In this document: in pieces, positions 34,284 to 43,378 of the stretch
How positions within the stretch are numbered: position 1 is the first letter of the stretch
Layout of the letters: each line of letters opens with the position of its first letter
Assembly: GCA_036501365.1 (NCBI GenBank)
Contig: DASYAL010000087.1
Span: 124,001 to 188,000 of the forward strand
Direction of reading: 5' to 3'
Source: CAIKMD01 sp036501365
Lineage (GTDB): Bacteria > Pseudomonadota > Alphaproteobacteria > ATCC43930 > CGMCC-115725
Length of the DNA stretch: 64,000 nucleotides
Program-made: the position numbers and the translations under genes
Notes under the pieces: model-generated
The model's input: the letters and a program-made list of their open reading frames with translations, nothing else
What the model was told of the DNA's origin: nothing
The model's database searches: none

Positions 34284-35183
34284 ATGGCACAGCTCATCGG
34301 CGGAATGGCGACCTCGCACGCGCCGCAGCTTCTGATGCCGGCCCTGAAGTGGAGCGATCTGCCGACCCGGACCAAGGGTCCGTTCCATCCTAAGCCCACT
34401 ATCGCCGCCGATCTTACCGACGAGGTGAAGGTCGCGAACCAGGCGCGCTGCAACAAGGCGCTCGCCGCTTTGCGCGACCAGCTTGCCGCTTGGAAGCCCG
34501 ATGCGCTGATCGTCGCCGGCGACGACCAGCACGAGAACATCCAGGACGATAATCAGCCGCCGTTCCTGCTCTATCTCGCGCCCGAAACCGATGCGACCCT
34601 GCATTTCAACTATCTCGGCGTGAAATCGACCGACCAGATGAAGCGCTACAAGGTCGCGGGCGAGCTCGCGACGTCGCTCTATGACGGGCTGACCGATGAA
34701 GGCTTCGATATCGCCTGGTCGCGCAAAAATCGCGAAGAATACGGTCTCGGCCATGCTTTCGGCCGCGCGCTCGATTTCCTGATGCCCGAGCGCGATGTCC
34801 CGATCGTGCCGCTAATGGTCAACACCTATTATCCGCCGGCGCCGAGCGCAAAACGCTGCCTCAACCTCGGCAAGGCGCTGCGCCAGGTGATCGAGAAACT
34901 GCCGGGTAAGGCACGGATCGCGGTGCTCGCCTCGGGCGGGCTCAGCCATACGGTGATCGACGAGGCGCTCGACGCCGATTTCATCAAGGCGCTCGAGAAA
35001 CATGACGAGAAATATTACGCCTCGATGCCGGCCGAGGTGCTGGTCGAAGGCACCTCGGAGATCCGCAACTGGATCATCGTCGCCGGCGTCATGGGCCGCG
35101 GCGGCAAGATGATCGATTACATCCCGTGCTATCGCCAGCCGAACGGCGTCGGCTGCGCGATGGGCTTCGCGGTGTGGGAATAG
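34284..35183 (+). CDS. LigB-type (class III) extradiol ring-cleavage dioxygenase
   Basis: 299 aa. Seen: MATSHAPQL near the N-terminus, VAGDDQHEN around residue 75, GHAFGRAL and the catalytic ASGGLSHTV around 215, the characteristic layout of protocatechuate 4,5- and gallate-type LigB catalytic subunits. No LigA-like small subunit is adjacent, so it may work alone like gallate or homoprotocatechuate-type enzymes. Starts 15 bp after the permease with gagggaggag upstream; same operon. Cleaves a dihydroxy-aromatic ring with Fe(II) and O2. Confidence 0.92.
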   Translation: MAQLIGGMATSHAPQLLMPALKWSDLPTRTKGPFHPKPTIAADLTDEVKVANQARCNKALAALRDQLAAWKPDALIVAGDDQHENIQDDNQPPFLLYLAPETDATLHFNYLGVKSTDQMKRYKVAGELATSLYDGLTDEGFDIAWSRKNREEYGLGHAFGRALDFLMPERDVPIVPLMVNTYYPPAPSAKRCLNLGKALRQVIEKLPGKARIAVLASGGLSHTVIDEALDADFIKALEKHDEKYYASMPAEVLVEGTSEIRNWIIVAGVMGRGGKMIDYIPCYRQPNGVGCAMGFAVWE

Positions 35184-35189
35184 CTATCA

Positions 35190-35408
35190 ATGGCTTTCAA
35201 AGTTGGAGACGTCGTTCAATTGGCGTCCGGCGGTATTCCGATGACCGTCACCCACGTTGATGGAACAAACATTGAATGCCATTGGTCGGAAGGCAACAAG
35301 CAGCGATCTAAGGTGTTCCAGAGCGCCACTCTAGTCCAGCACCACAAGGAGCTAACGCTAGAACAATTAGTTTTAGCGAGTATGAACGAAAACTTAGTAG
35401 CAGATTGA
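35190..35408 (+). CDS. YodC/DUF2158-like small protein
   Basis: 72 aa. MAFKVGDVVQLASGGIPMTVTHV matches the family start (GDVV-L-SGG-MTV), followed by CHWSEGNKQRSKVFQSATL. Codons such as tta, agt, ata and cta make it clearly less GC-rich than its neighbours, which suggests transfer. It is 6 bp after the dioxygenase stop but is unlikely to be functionally related. Role of the family is unknown. Confidence 0.82.
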   Translation: MAFKVGDVVQLASGGIPMTVTHVDGTNIECHWSEGNKQRSKVFQSATLVQHHKELTLEQLVLASMNENLVAD

Positions 35409-35410
35409 AT

Positions 35411-36598
35411 CTAAGCCCCGGTCATCTCCGCCGGGCGGACGCGCTTCACCTCATGGGCGTGGAGCGCCGGCAGCACATCTTGGCCGAAGCGGCGGATCTG
35501 TTCCATGAACATCTCATGCGGCATCGCGCCGAGATTGACGTTGAGCAGGAGATTGTTCGCGCCGGCATGCTCGCCTTCCTCGATCAGCCGCTCGATGACC
35601 TCCTTGGGCGAGCCCCAGGCGGCGCGGTCGACGACGCGCTTCTCCGCATCGGCCAAGGTGAACGCCGCAGTCTTCACACGCTCGTTCATCAGCGGGCCGC
35701 GATTCTCCGGCCGCACGTAATCATATGACGCCGGGTTGCGCGCCGAGCCGAGCCGGGCGAGCGCGACGCTGTTCCCGTGGCCGAAGAGCATGTTCTGGAA
35801 ATAGACGTAGTAAGGCCCGTATTCCTTGATCGCAGCGGCGCGGCTGTCGGCGACATAGGCATCGGCGAACAGCGTGATCTGGTTCGGCGTTGCCTTGTTG
35901 CCGCCGCGCGCGACTGCCTTGGCGTAATAGCCGATCACGTCCTCGATAAGGCCGCGCGGGAATTCGGGCAGCGCGATCGGATAATTGCGCGCGCCCGCCC
36001 AGTCGAGCGTCTCCCTGGAGCCGGTTACGGGAATCCAAATCGGCGGATGAGGCTGCTGATAGGGTTTCGGCCAGAGCGAGATGTCCTTGTACTTCCAGAA
36101 CTTGCCTTCGTGCGAGAACTGCTCCTCGGTCCACGCCTTCATGATGATCTCGAAGCTCTCCTCGAAACGCGCGCGGGCTTCGTTGGCCGGCATCGAGAAG
36201 ACGTGGTATTCGCGCGGGGCGCCGCGCGCCATGCCGGCGATGACGCGGCCGCCCGAGAGCTGATCCGCCATCGCGGTCTCTTCCGCGACCAGCAGCGGAT
36301 CGTGCATCGGCAGGAGATAGCCCATCACCACGAATTTGAGGCGCTTCGTATGCTGCGAGGCGACCGCGATCAGCATGTTGGGCGAGTTCATCAAGCTGTG
36401 CGGCGTGGTGTGATGCTCGTTGAAGCCGACGCCGTCGAAGCCGAGCGCGTCCATCAGCTTCCAGGCCTCGATATGCTCCTGGTAGGTCTTGTGCGCGACC
36501 TCGGGCTTGAAATAGCGGCCGGGCAGCGGATAGGGCAGGTCGGCCATATCTTTGAACTGCTCGCCATAAGGGACGAGATCGAACAGAAAAACCTTCAT
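35411..36598 (-). CDS. LLM-class (luciferase-like) flavin-dependent monooxygenase
   Basis: 395 aa TIM-barrel flavoenzyme. Visible: GVGFNEHHTTPHSLMNSPN, LPMHDPLLVAEETAMADQLSGGRVIAGMARG, and QQPHPPIWIPVTGS, all typical of the bacterial luciferase family using reduced FMN. The start MKVFLFDLVPYG is preferred over an upstream in-frame ATG because the extension reads through a palindromic intergenic repeat. A second member (49971-51167) shares the barrel motifs. Its oxygenation substrate is unknown. Confidence 0.92.
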   Translation of the reverse strand: MKVFLFDLVPYGEQFKDMADLPYPLPGRYFKPEVAHKTYQEHIEAWKLMDALGFDGVGFNEHHTTPHSLMNSPNMLIAVASQHTKRLKFVVMGYLLPMHDPLLVAEETAMADQLSGGRVIAGMARGAPREYHVFSMPANEARARFEESFEIIMKAWTEEQFSHEGKFWKYKDISLWPKPYQQPHPPIWIPVTGSRETLDWAGARNYPIALPEFPRGLIEDVIGYYAKAVARGGNKATPNQITLFADAYVADSRAAAIKEYGPYYVYFQNMLFGHGNSVALARLGSARNPASYDYVRPENRGPLMNERVKTAAFTLADAEKRVVDRAAWGSPKEVIERLIEEGEHAGANNLLLNVNLGAMPHEMFMEQIRRFGQDVLPALHAHEVKRVRPAEMTGA

Positions 36599-36640
36599 TG
36601 CGCTTTCTTTTTTGGGAGGTGAGGGAGGGATTTTTCCTAT

Positions 36641-36715
36641 CGTCATGCCCGGCTTTGTGCCGGGCATCCACGTCTGGGGAACACGTGGATGGGCGGGACG
36701 AGCCCGGCCATGACG
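36641..36715. repeat. Palindromic 'cgtcatgcccggc' intergenic repeat
   Basis: Begins cgtcatgcccggctttgtgc and ends agcccggccatgacg, roughly inverted ends. It holds an inner hairpin (gcccggc...gccgggc) and ccacgt...acgtgg. This unit is common between genes of several alphaproteobacteria. It separates the flavin monooxygenase and aldolase genes. Confidence 0.8.
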
Positions 36716-36727
36716 AAGAACGTTGTT

Positions 36728-37519
36728 CTAGTTCCGGAACGACGCGTCGATGGTGTCGAGCTTGCGCAGGATCGCCGCCCATTCGACCTGGCCGCCGGTG
36801 GCGCGCTGCTTGTCGAATTGCTGCGCCGTGTGCTCGCAGACCTCGGGCGAGGGCTCGATGATCTCGGCGCCCGCGGCCATGAGGCGAAGCTGCGCATCGG
36901 CGACGCGGATCAGCATTGCCATGGTCGTGACCGCACGGCTGATATTGTGGCCCGTCGTGAGCAACCCATGATTGTGCAGGATCACCGAGTGGTTGGTCTT
37001 GCCGAGATCGCGGGCAAGCCGCGCGCATTCCTCGCTGTCGGTCGCGATGCCTTCGAAATCGTGATAGCCGGTGCGGTTGTAGAAATTCATCGCATCCTGG
37101 CAGAAGAATTTGAGCCCGCCTTTGACCGCCGAGATCGCGATGCCTGGCTCGGTATGAACGTGCATCACCGCGTTGATCTCGGGTCGCGCCATGAGGACGG
37201 CGGTGTGGATCGTGGTCGCGGCGGGGTTGATCGGCTTTTCCTCGCCGATCGGCCGGCCTTCCATGTCGAGCTTCAAAAGGCTCGAGGCGGTCACCTCTTC
37301 GAACAGCAGCTCATGCGGCTTGATCAGGAAATGATCGGGCGCGGCCGGCACGCGCAGGGTGATATGGTTGAAGATCGAATCATTCCAGCCGGCATATTGT
37401 GCCCAACGATAGGCGGCGGCGAGATCAACCCTTGCCTGCCATTCGGCCGGCGGGATCGAATTGCGCAGCATCGGCTCCTTATGCAGCGGCGTTGGCGACA
37501 CCATTGGCGATCTCCCCAT
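36728..37519 (-). CDS. Class II aldolase/adducin-family protein
   Basis: 263 aa. Zn-ligand histidines in AVMHVHTEPG and ILHNHGLLTTG, and the N-terminal GWNDSIFNHITLRVP seen in fuculose-aldolase-like and adducin-head proteins. Starting at the ATG preceded by ggtggag; the in-frame GTG four codons earlier is less likely, and an ATG at MLRNS is possible. In catabolic clusters such proteins often act as aldolases or decarboxylases on ring-fission or hydroxy-acid products; the exact reaction is unknown. Confidence 0.9.
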   Translation of the reverse strand: MGRSPMVSPTPLHKEPMLRNSIPPAEWQARVDLAAAYRWAQYAGWNDSIFNHITLRVPAAPDHFLIKPHELLFEEVTASSLLKLDMEGRPIGEEKPINPAATTIHTAVLMARPEINAVMHVHTEPGIAISAVKGGLKFFCQDAMNFYNRTGYHDFEGIATDSEECARLARDLGKTNHSVILHNHGLLTTGHNISRAVTTMAMLIRVADAQLRLMAAGAEIIEPSPEVCEHTAQQFDKQRATGGQVEWAAILRKLDTIDASFRN

Positions 37520-37581
37520 CGAATTCTCCACCTAGTATAAGGGCGGTCAGACCCGTCAACAACGTGTCGGAAACGCACCGC

Positions 37582-38580
37582 ATGCAGATCGTCGTCGTCG
37601 GACCGGCCGCCACGGAATACGCTTTTGCGCCGGTCGAAGAAGAGCTACGCCGGCGCGGCCAGGAGGTGATCCGCTATCACGGCGCAGCGCCGTTCCTCGC
37701 CAAGCCCGACGCGCTCGCCAAGGCCGACATTCTTTACGGCAATGGATATCCTTGCACGCGCGCGTTGCTCGAGACCGCGCCGCAGCTCCGCGCGGTGGTT
37801 AACCCCTGGATCGGCATGGAAGGTTTCGACGTCGCCGGCGCCACCGCGCTCGGCATCGTCGTCGCCAACGGCCAGGTGTCGGAGAACTATCTCAGCGTCG
37901 CCGAAGCGACGATCATGCTGATCCTCGCCTGCCTGCACAATCTGCCCGAGAAGCTCGCGGCTTTGCGCAACAACCAGCCGGCGCCGTCGCGCATGAATGC
38001 GCGTATGCTGCGCGGCAAGACGCTCGGCATGATCGGCTTCGGCAACATGGCGCGGGCGATCGCGCATCGCCTCTCGACGTGGGACGTAACGATGCAGGCC
38101 TATGCGCCGCGCCTGCGCGAGCCGCTGCCGTCCTACGTTGAGCGGGTCGAGCTCGACGATCTCTTGAAGACGAGCGACGTCGTCTGCGTGCTCGCGACCT
38201 TGAACGCCGAGACTCGGCACATGCTGACCTATGGCCGGCTGCGGCTGATGAAGAAGGACGCGATCCTCGTCAACACGGCGCGCGGCGGCATCGCCGACGA
38301 GGCTGCGCTGGTGCAGATCGCCAAGGAGGGGCGGCTGCACAAAATCGCGCTTGACGTGTTCGAGACCGAGCCGCTACCGGCGGACAACGCACTACGCGAT
38401 CTGCCCAATGCGATCTTGACGCCGCATTGCGTCGGGCATTCGCGCGAGGGCGCCGAAGCCGTGCCCAAGACGGCGATCGAGAATATCGCTCGCGCGCTAG
38501 CCGGCGAGCCGCCGCTCTATGTCGTCAACCCCGACGTGCTGCCGCGCTGGCAGGAGCGTTGGCGTAGTTCCCGCGCCTAG
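37582..38580 (+). CDS. D-isomer-specific 2-hydroxyacid dehydrogenase
   Basis: 332 aa NAD-dependent dehydrogenase. Nucleotide site LGMIGFGNMARAIA (third Gly replaced by Ala), catalytic Arg in TARGGIADEAAL, Glu in DVFETEPLP and His in LTPHCVGHS. The ATG at MQIVVVG starts the catalytic domain; the long upstream open frame is antisense to the aldolase. Divergent from the aldolase gene. Oxidises or reduces a 2-hydroxy/2-oxo acid. Its end overlaps the convergent binding-protein gene by 4 bp. Confidence 0.93.
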   Translation: MQIVVVGPAATEYAFAPVEEELRRRGQEVIRYHGAAPFLAKPDALAKADILYGNGYPCTRALLETAPQLRAVVNPWIGMEGFDVAGATALGIVVANGQVSENYLSVAEATIMLILACLHNLPEKLAALRNNQPAPSRMNARMLRGKTLGMIGFGNMARAIAHRLSTWDVTMQAYAPRLREPLPSYVERVELDDLLKTSDVVCVLATLNAETRHMLTYGRLRLMKKDAILVNTARGGIADEAALVQIAKEGRLHKIALDVFETEPLPADNALRDLPNAILTPHCVGHSREGAEAVPKTAIENIARALAGEPPLYVVNPDVLPRWQERWRSSRA

Positions 38581-39572
38581 CGCTTAATATCCTCGGCAAA
38601 GCGCCGGTCGATCACCTGATCGAGCGTCACCTGGCCCTTCAGCATCCCCTGCGACGTGAACCAGGCGATCTGGCGCTGCATGTCGGTAAAATCAAGCCGT
38701 GCTTCGGGGTCGACATAGGGAATGGCGAGCCGGAGCTGTTCCGGTGTCTGATTGAGATATTTTGCCATGATGGCGAGCGCCTCGGCCGCGCCCGGGCCAT
38801 CGCGGCGGGTGCCGTCGGGCGCGGTGAAAGCGTCGTGATAGTCGCTGAGGCCGCGACGCAGCGCCGTGAGGAAGCGCCTCACCAGATCGCCGCGCTCGTT
38901 GAGCGTCTTGGTCGCGGCAATCGCAGCGCTCGATTGCCATTGCAGCTCGTCGCCGACCCAGGCGAGAAGTTTGAGATCGCCGCGTTCCAGTGCCGGCGCC
39001 ACGACCGTCGCCGGGACCACGCCGGTATCGGCCGTGCCGCCGGTCACGGCCGAGACGATATTGCCGTTGGCCTGTAACGCCAGGAAGCGGAGTTGGTCGA
39101 GCGCGACGCCGTGCTTCAGCGCTACTTGTGCGGCGGCGTAGTGCACCGGCGAGCCGATCAGCGAAATGGCGACCGAATGGCCGGCGAGCTTGTCGAGGCT
39201 GGTGAGGCCGTTCGCGAATGCCGCGTTGGAGACGATGAAGGCGTTGACTTGGAAGCTTTTGTGCTCGCGCGCCTGGCCGGCGAAGATCTTGAGCCCACCT
39301 TGGGCGGCGAGCGCATAGAGCTGCGCCGATGAGCCCGTCGTGGCGACATCGGCCGAACCCGAGACGACGGCCGGGGGCACGAGGCCGGGCGAGTCGAAGC
39401 TGACGAGCTCGGGCTCGATGCCGACCGCCGCGAAATAACCCTTGTCCATGGCGATGAGGATCGCACCCATCGCCGTGGATTTCACCGTCGCGATCTTCAG
39501 CGGCTCGGCGCGGGCGCCGCCGCAGGCCAGCAACAGCGCGATGACGACCGTCGTAAATCTTGTGTAACGCAA
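38577..39572 (-). CDS. NMT1-like ABC substrate-binding protein (TTG start)
   Basis: 331 aa. Signal peptide RFTTVVIALLLACGGARA, then EPLKIATVKSTAMGAILIAMDKGYF, VVSGSADVATTGSS, and the ending IDRRFAEDIKR. It shares with the 15-17 kb pair and the 59-kb gene the closing M-Q/H-QI-W-F-x-x-QG-x-(I)D-x-R pattern. The TTG at 39572 is chosen because ggggagg lies nine bases upstream and no suitable ATG exists; an ATG 15 codons earlier has no ribosome site. Divergent from a Pht5-like gene. Confidence 0.88.
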   Translation of the reverse strand: MRYTRFTTVVIALLLACGGARAEPLKIATVKSTAMGAILIAMDKGYFAAVGIEPELVSFDSPGLVPPAVVSGSADVATTGSSAQLYALAAQGGLKIFAGQAREHKSFQVNAFIVSNAAFANGLTSLDKLAGHSVAISLIGSPVHYAAAQVALKHGVALDQLRFLALQANGNIVSAVTGGTADTGVVPATVVAPALERGDLKLLAWVGDELQWQSSAAIAATKTLNERGDLVRRFLTALRRGLSDYHDAFTAPDGTRRDGPGAAEALAIMAKYLNQTPEQLRLAIPYVDPEARLDFTDMQRQIAWFTSQGMLKGQVTLDQVIDRRFAEDIKR

Positions 39573-39637
39573 TGCCCGAGCCTCCCCTGATCGATGAGAC
39601 TTGTTAATATAGCCCATTCACCGGGGTGGAGACGATC

Positions 39638-40636
39638 ATGGCGGATTTGAATCTGAAGCTTGCCCTCTGGAACTACGACCGCACCCGCGCGCTCATGGAC
39701 GGCAGCGTGAAGCCCGAGGGCGTCGCGCTGCAATTCGAGAGCGCCCAGCAAGTCGGCCTGATCATGGAGCGGATGGTGCGCGACCGCGCCTATGACGTGG
39801 CCGAGCTTGGCTTCACCTATTACTTGCGCACGCTCGAGCTCGCGGGCGCGCCGTTCATCGCCATCCCTGTCTTTCCCAATCGCATTTTCCGCCATGCGGC
39901 GATCTTCGTTAACACCAAGCGCGGCATCACGCGGCCGCAGGACCTTGCCGGCCGCAAGGTCGGCGAGCTGCATCGCTATGGGCATGACGCCGGCATCTGG
40001 TCGAAAGGCGTCCTGAGCGACGAATACGGTGTCGCGCCGAAGAGCATGATCCATTTCGTCGGCGGCATGGATGGCCTGAACGAGGGCGTCGACTGGGCGC
40101 CGTTCAATCCGCCGCCTGACGTGCAGATCCATCCGCTCAAGCCCGGCCGGGGGCTCGACGCGATGCTGGAGGCGGGCGAGATCGATGCGCTGTTCTCGGC
40201 GTGGGTGCCGCCGAGCCTGATGAAAGGCTCGCAGAACGTCGCGCGGCTATTCCCGGATTACGAGACGGTCGAGCGCGACTGGTATCGCCGCACCCGCATC
40301 TTCCCGGCCATGCATACCGTGGTGATCCGCCGCGACCTCTATGAGAAAAATCGCTGGCTGGCGAAATCGCTGATGCAAGCGTTCGACGCCGCGAAGAAGC
40401 GCGCGCTCGATCATTACCGCTTCACCGAGACCTTCATGGGCGCGCCCTTCATGACGCCGTGGCTTCCGGCGCTGCTCGAGAAGAACCGCGCGCTGATGGG
40501 CGCCGATCCTTGGGCGTATGGCGTCGAGCTCAACCGCAAGACCATCGAGACCTATCTGCGTTACCACGCGGAACAGGGTCTGTCGAAACGGGTATGGAAG
40601 GTCGAGGAGCTGTTCGCGCCCGAATGCCTGACCTGA
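39638..40636 (+). CDS. 4,5-dihydroxyphthalate decarboxylase-like (Pht5 family) protein
   Basis: 332 aa without signal peptide. LKLALWNYDRTRALMDGSVKPEGV and DVAELGFTYYLRTLEL are features of the 4,5-dihydroxyphthalate decarboxylase family, which has a binding-protein fold but acts as an enzyme. FRHAAIFVNTKRGI and GELHRYGHDAGIW are further family segments. Start ATG has ggtggag upstream. With a phthalate-dioxygenase-like Rieske enzyme in the same zone, a phthalate or dihydroxyphthalate-like acid is a plausible substrate. Alternatively a cytoplasmic binding protein. Confidence 0.85.
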   Translation: MADLNLKLALWNYDRTRALMDGSVKPEGVALQFESAQQVGLIMERMVRDRAYDVAELGFTYYLRTLELAGAPFIAIPVFPNRIFRHAAIFVNTKRGITRPQDLAGRKVGELHRYGHDAGIWSKGVLSDEYGVAPKSMIHFVGGMDGLNEGVDWAPFNPPPDVQIHPLKPGRGLDAMLEAGEIDALFSAWVPPSLMKGSQNVARLFPDYETVERDWYRRTRIFPAMHTVVIRRDLYEKNRWLAKSLMQAFDAAKKRALDHYRFTETFMGAPFMTPWLPALLEKNRALMGADPWAYGVELNRKTIETYLRYHAEQGLSKRVWKVEELFAPECLT

Positions 40637-40643
40637 GAGAGCG

Positions 40644-41867
40644 TCAGTCGTCGTCGGTCCGCGTCTCCGGCACGTAACGGATCAACAGGAAGGCGACGAC
40701 CGCGGCGCAGGCCGACGTAAACACGAACGCGGAGCCGTAATTCACCTGGTCGGCGACCAGCGCGAAGATGATCGGGCCGAGCGCGACGCCGCCTTGACCG
40801 GTGAAGCGCCAGATGCCGAGGAAAGTGCCGCGTGCTTCGGCCGGCGCGACGTCGGCGCCCACGGTCTGCACCGAGCCGCCGGTCAGCGCCTGGGTCGCGA
40901 CGCCTAGGAGGAACAGCCCGACATACCAAGTCAGCGACAAATGCGCATAAGCCGAAACGGCGAGCAGCGCCATCGCAACGGTGACACCAGTGAAGCCGGG
41001 CACCATTGTTCGCTTGCGGCCGAAACGGTCCATGATCCAGCCGCCGGTGAAGCCGATCGGCAGCGACAGGCACGAAGCCGCGGTGGCGAGATAGCCAATC
41101 TGCGCCGGGCCGAGATTGTAGGCGAAGGCCGCGTAGAGATGGAGGAGGTCGGCGTTGAGCGGGCCGCGCGTCATGCCGGCGAACAGCGCGACCCCGAAAT
41201 AGACGAGGCGCGGCAGAATGACTTCGCGCAGCGAGATCGTGCGCACCGCTTTCTTGTTGCTTTTGTCGCCGCCTTGCCGCGGCGTGGCCTGGGAAAAGGT
41301 CGAGGTTGGGATCAAGGCAATGAGCGCCATCGCGGCAAAGACCAGGAACGGCGCGCGTGGGCCCCAGGCGGCGGCGATGAAGCCGCCGATGATCGGGCCG
41401 GTGAGCCGACCGGTGCTGTCCATGCCGAACATCCAACTGACAAGACGACCGCGCTGCGAGGGCGCGGCGCCGTAGGAGATTGTCGCGAGCCGCGCCATCT
41501 GCCACATCTGCGCCGCGCAGCCCGTGAAGAAGCGCAGGATCAGCAGCTCGGTGAAGGAATGCGAGAAGAAGATCGCGAAGCTCGTTGCCGAGGTGAGCAG
41601 CGGTGCCGAGATCAGCACGACCCGGTTGCCGAAACGATCGATCAGCCAGCCCGAGGGGATCGTGCCGACGACGTTGCCGATCACGAAGGCGGTGACGACG
41701 CCGCTGGCGACGCCGAAACTTACAGCGTAGGTCTTGGCAAGGGTTGGGATCGCCGGTAGCGCGATGCCCGTGCCGATCGCCAGCACCAGCGCCGGCAGAT
41801 AGGTCGAGAGGAACGCGTCCCAGGAGACGGCGGCTTCGCCGCGCGGCCGGGCGTCGGCCTCGCTCAT
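40644..41867 (-). CDS. MFS transporter
   Basis: 407 aa, about twelve membrane segments. Loop 2-3 signature SGWLIDRFGNRVVLI and the repeat in the second half GGWIMDRFGRKRTMV. Immediately follows another MFS gene with no intergenic bases (stop 41868, ATG 41867), so both are translated from one message. Drug-efflux or acid-carrier subtypes cannot be separated by eye. Confidence 0.92.
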   Translation of the reverse strand: MSEADARPRGEAAVSWDAFLSTYLPALVLAIGTGIALPAIPTLAKTYAVSFGVASGVVTAFVIGNVVGTIPSGWLIDRFGNRVVLISAPLLTSATSFAIFFSHSFTELLILRFFTGCAAQMWQMARLATISYGAAPSQRGRLVSWMFGMDSTGRLTGPIIGGFIAAAWGPRAPFLVFAAMALIALIPTSTFSQATPRQGGDKSNKKAVRTISLREVILPRLVYFGVALFAGMTRGPLNADLLHLYAAFAYNLGPAQIGYLATAASCLSLPIGFTGGWIMDRFGRKRTMVPGFTGVTVAMALLAVSAYAHLSLTWYVGLFLLGVATQALTGGSVQTVGADVAPAEARGTFLGIWRFTGQGGVALGPIIFALVADQVNYGSAFVFTSACAAVVAFLLIRYVPETRTDDD

Positions 41868-43265
41868 CTATTCGGCGGCGTCGCGCGCGCGTAGCGACGG
41901 CGACAGGATTTCGAGGATTTTGCCCTTGGTTTCGATCGCGACGAAGATCACGGTCAGCCCGCCAATGATGCCGAAGACGGCATAGACGGCATAGGCCTGG
42001 TTGAGGCCGATATTGGCGCTGGCCCAGCCGAGGAAGATCGGCCCGACGATCGCGGCGAACCGCACCCAGGCATTGCCGATGCCGACGCCGACGGCGCGCA
42101 TCTCGGTTGGATAGAGTTCCGCGGTGTAGGTGCTGAGGCCGAGAGCGAGGATGGAGTTGAAGGCCGAGGCGAGCATGAACATCGCCATCAGGAAGAAGAG
42201 GCCCTGGCCGGGCCCTGCATAGAGCCAGAGCAGCAGCAAGGGGATCGCGCTGCAGAGCTGGCCGAGCGCGAAGAGCGGCTTGCGGCCGAATTTGTCGATC
42301 AGGAAGATGCCGGTGATGGTGAAGCAGAGGCCGGCGCCGCTCGAGAAGAAGCCGAAGCTGATCGCTTGTGGCAGGCTCGCGTGATAGACAGTGCGCAGCA
42401 GCGTCGGCACCGTCGTGTTGAGGCCGTAAACGATGATGTAGGTGCAGAACCAGATCGTCCACACGGCGAGCGTGCGGCGCAGATAGATGCCTTTCAGCAA
42501 ATCGCCGATCTTCGCGGTCGAGGGCCGAGCCGGCGCGACATGCATCGGCACCGGCGGCAGCGGCTTGGCGCCGTGTTGCGAGATCTCGTCCTCGATCTTC
42601 GCGAGGATCGCATTCGCTTCCTCGTCGCGCCCCTTGTTGACGAGCCAGCGCGGGGATTCCGGCATCCAGCGCCGCAGCGGGATGAGGATGACGGCGGGGA
42701 TCGCGCCGATGATGAACATCCACTGCCAGCCGAGCTCGGGTACGACGAGATAGGAGATACCGGAAACGAAGATGAAGCTGATCGAGAACCAGAGCTGGAA
42801 GCCGAGGCCATAGCGGCCGCGATGCGAGGCCTTGGCGAATTCGCCGATATAGCTCGCCATGATCGGGATCTCGCCGCCGAGCCCAAGGCCCTGGATCGCG
42901 CGCATCCAGAACAGCGACGTGAAGTCCCAGGCGAAGGCGCAGGCGATGCTCATCACGGTGTAAAGGATGAGCGTGTAGCGGAAGACCGGCACGCGGCCGA
43001 TCCTTTCGCCGAGCCAGCCGAAGACGATCGAGCCGACGAGTTGCCCGACGTAGCCGGCGCTGATCAGCGTGCTGCCGGTGGCGAAAGTGAGGTGCCACAT
43101 CGGCACCAGCACCGGCAGCACGTAAGCGATCGCGAGCGCGTCGAAGCCGTCGAAGAACCAGCCGGTCGAGACGATCGCGCCCATCTTGAAGTGCCAGCGC
43201 GAGAAGGGCAGGCGCTCGATGCGCGCGGCGACATGGTAGCGATCGGCTGTGGTGACGTCGGTCAT
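41868..43265 (-). CDS. MFS transporter, aromatic acid/metabolite:H+ symporter or SV2-like
   Basis: 465 aa. Begins with a hydrophilic tail and GAIVSTGWFFDGFDALAIAYVLPVL, the FDGFD element typical of AAHS and SV2-like carriers for aromatic or nicotinic acids. Loop 2-3 reads FGWLGERIGRVPVFRYTL, mid-loop R-W-x-P-E-S-P-R-W-L, and PTEMRAVGVGIGNAWVR in the second half. The start has gggggagac upstream; the longer open frame is not supported. Probable importer for an acid degraded by the neighbouring enzymes. Confidence 0.92.
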   Translation of the reverse strand: MTDVTTADRYHVAARIERLPFSRWHFKMGAIVSTGWFFDGFDALAIAYVLPVLVPMWHLTFATGSTLISAGYVGQLVGSIVFGWLGERIGRVPVFRYTLILYTVMSIACAFAWDFTSLFWMRAIQGLGLGGEIPIMASYIGEFAKASHRGRYGLGFQLWFSISFIFVSGISYLVVPELGWQWMFIIGAIPAVILIPLRRWMPESPRWLVNKGRDEEANAILAKIEDEISQHGAKPLPPVPMHVAPARPSTAKIGDLLKGIYLRRTLAVWTIWFCTYIIVYGLNTTVPTLLRTVYHASLPQAISFGFFSSGAGLCFTITGIFLIDKFGRKPLFALGQLCSAIPLLLLWLYAGPGQGLFFLMAMFMLASAFNSILALGLSTYTAELYPTEMRAVGVGIGNAWVRFAAIVGPIFLGWASANIGLNQAYAVYAVFGIIGGLTVIFVAIETKGKILEILSPSLRARDAAE

Positions 43266-43378
43266 GTCTCCCCCTAATAAAGACTTGGCGGCGTGCGGCT
43301 CTTTGGCTTGCGGCTTCTCTATAGGGAGAAGCATAATTCGCGGCAATGGGCAAAAGCTCGCCAATGAGGGAGGAGATC

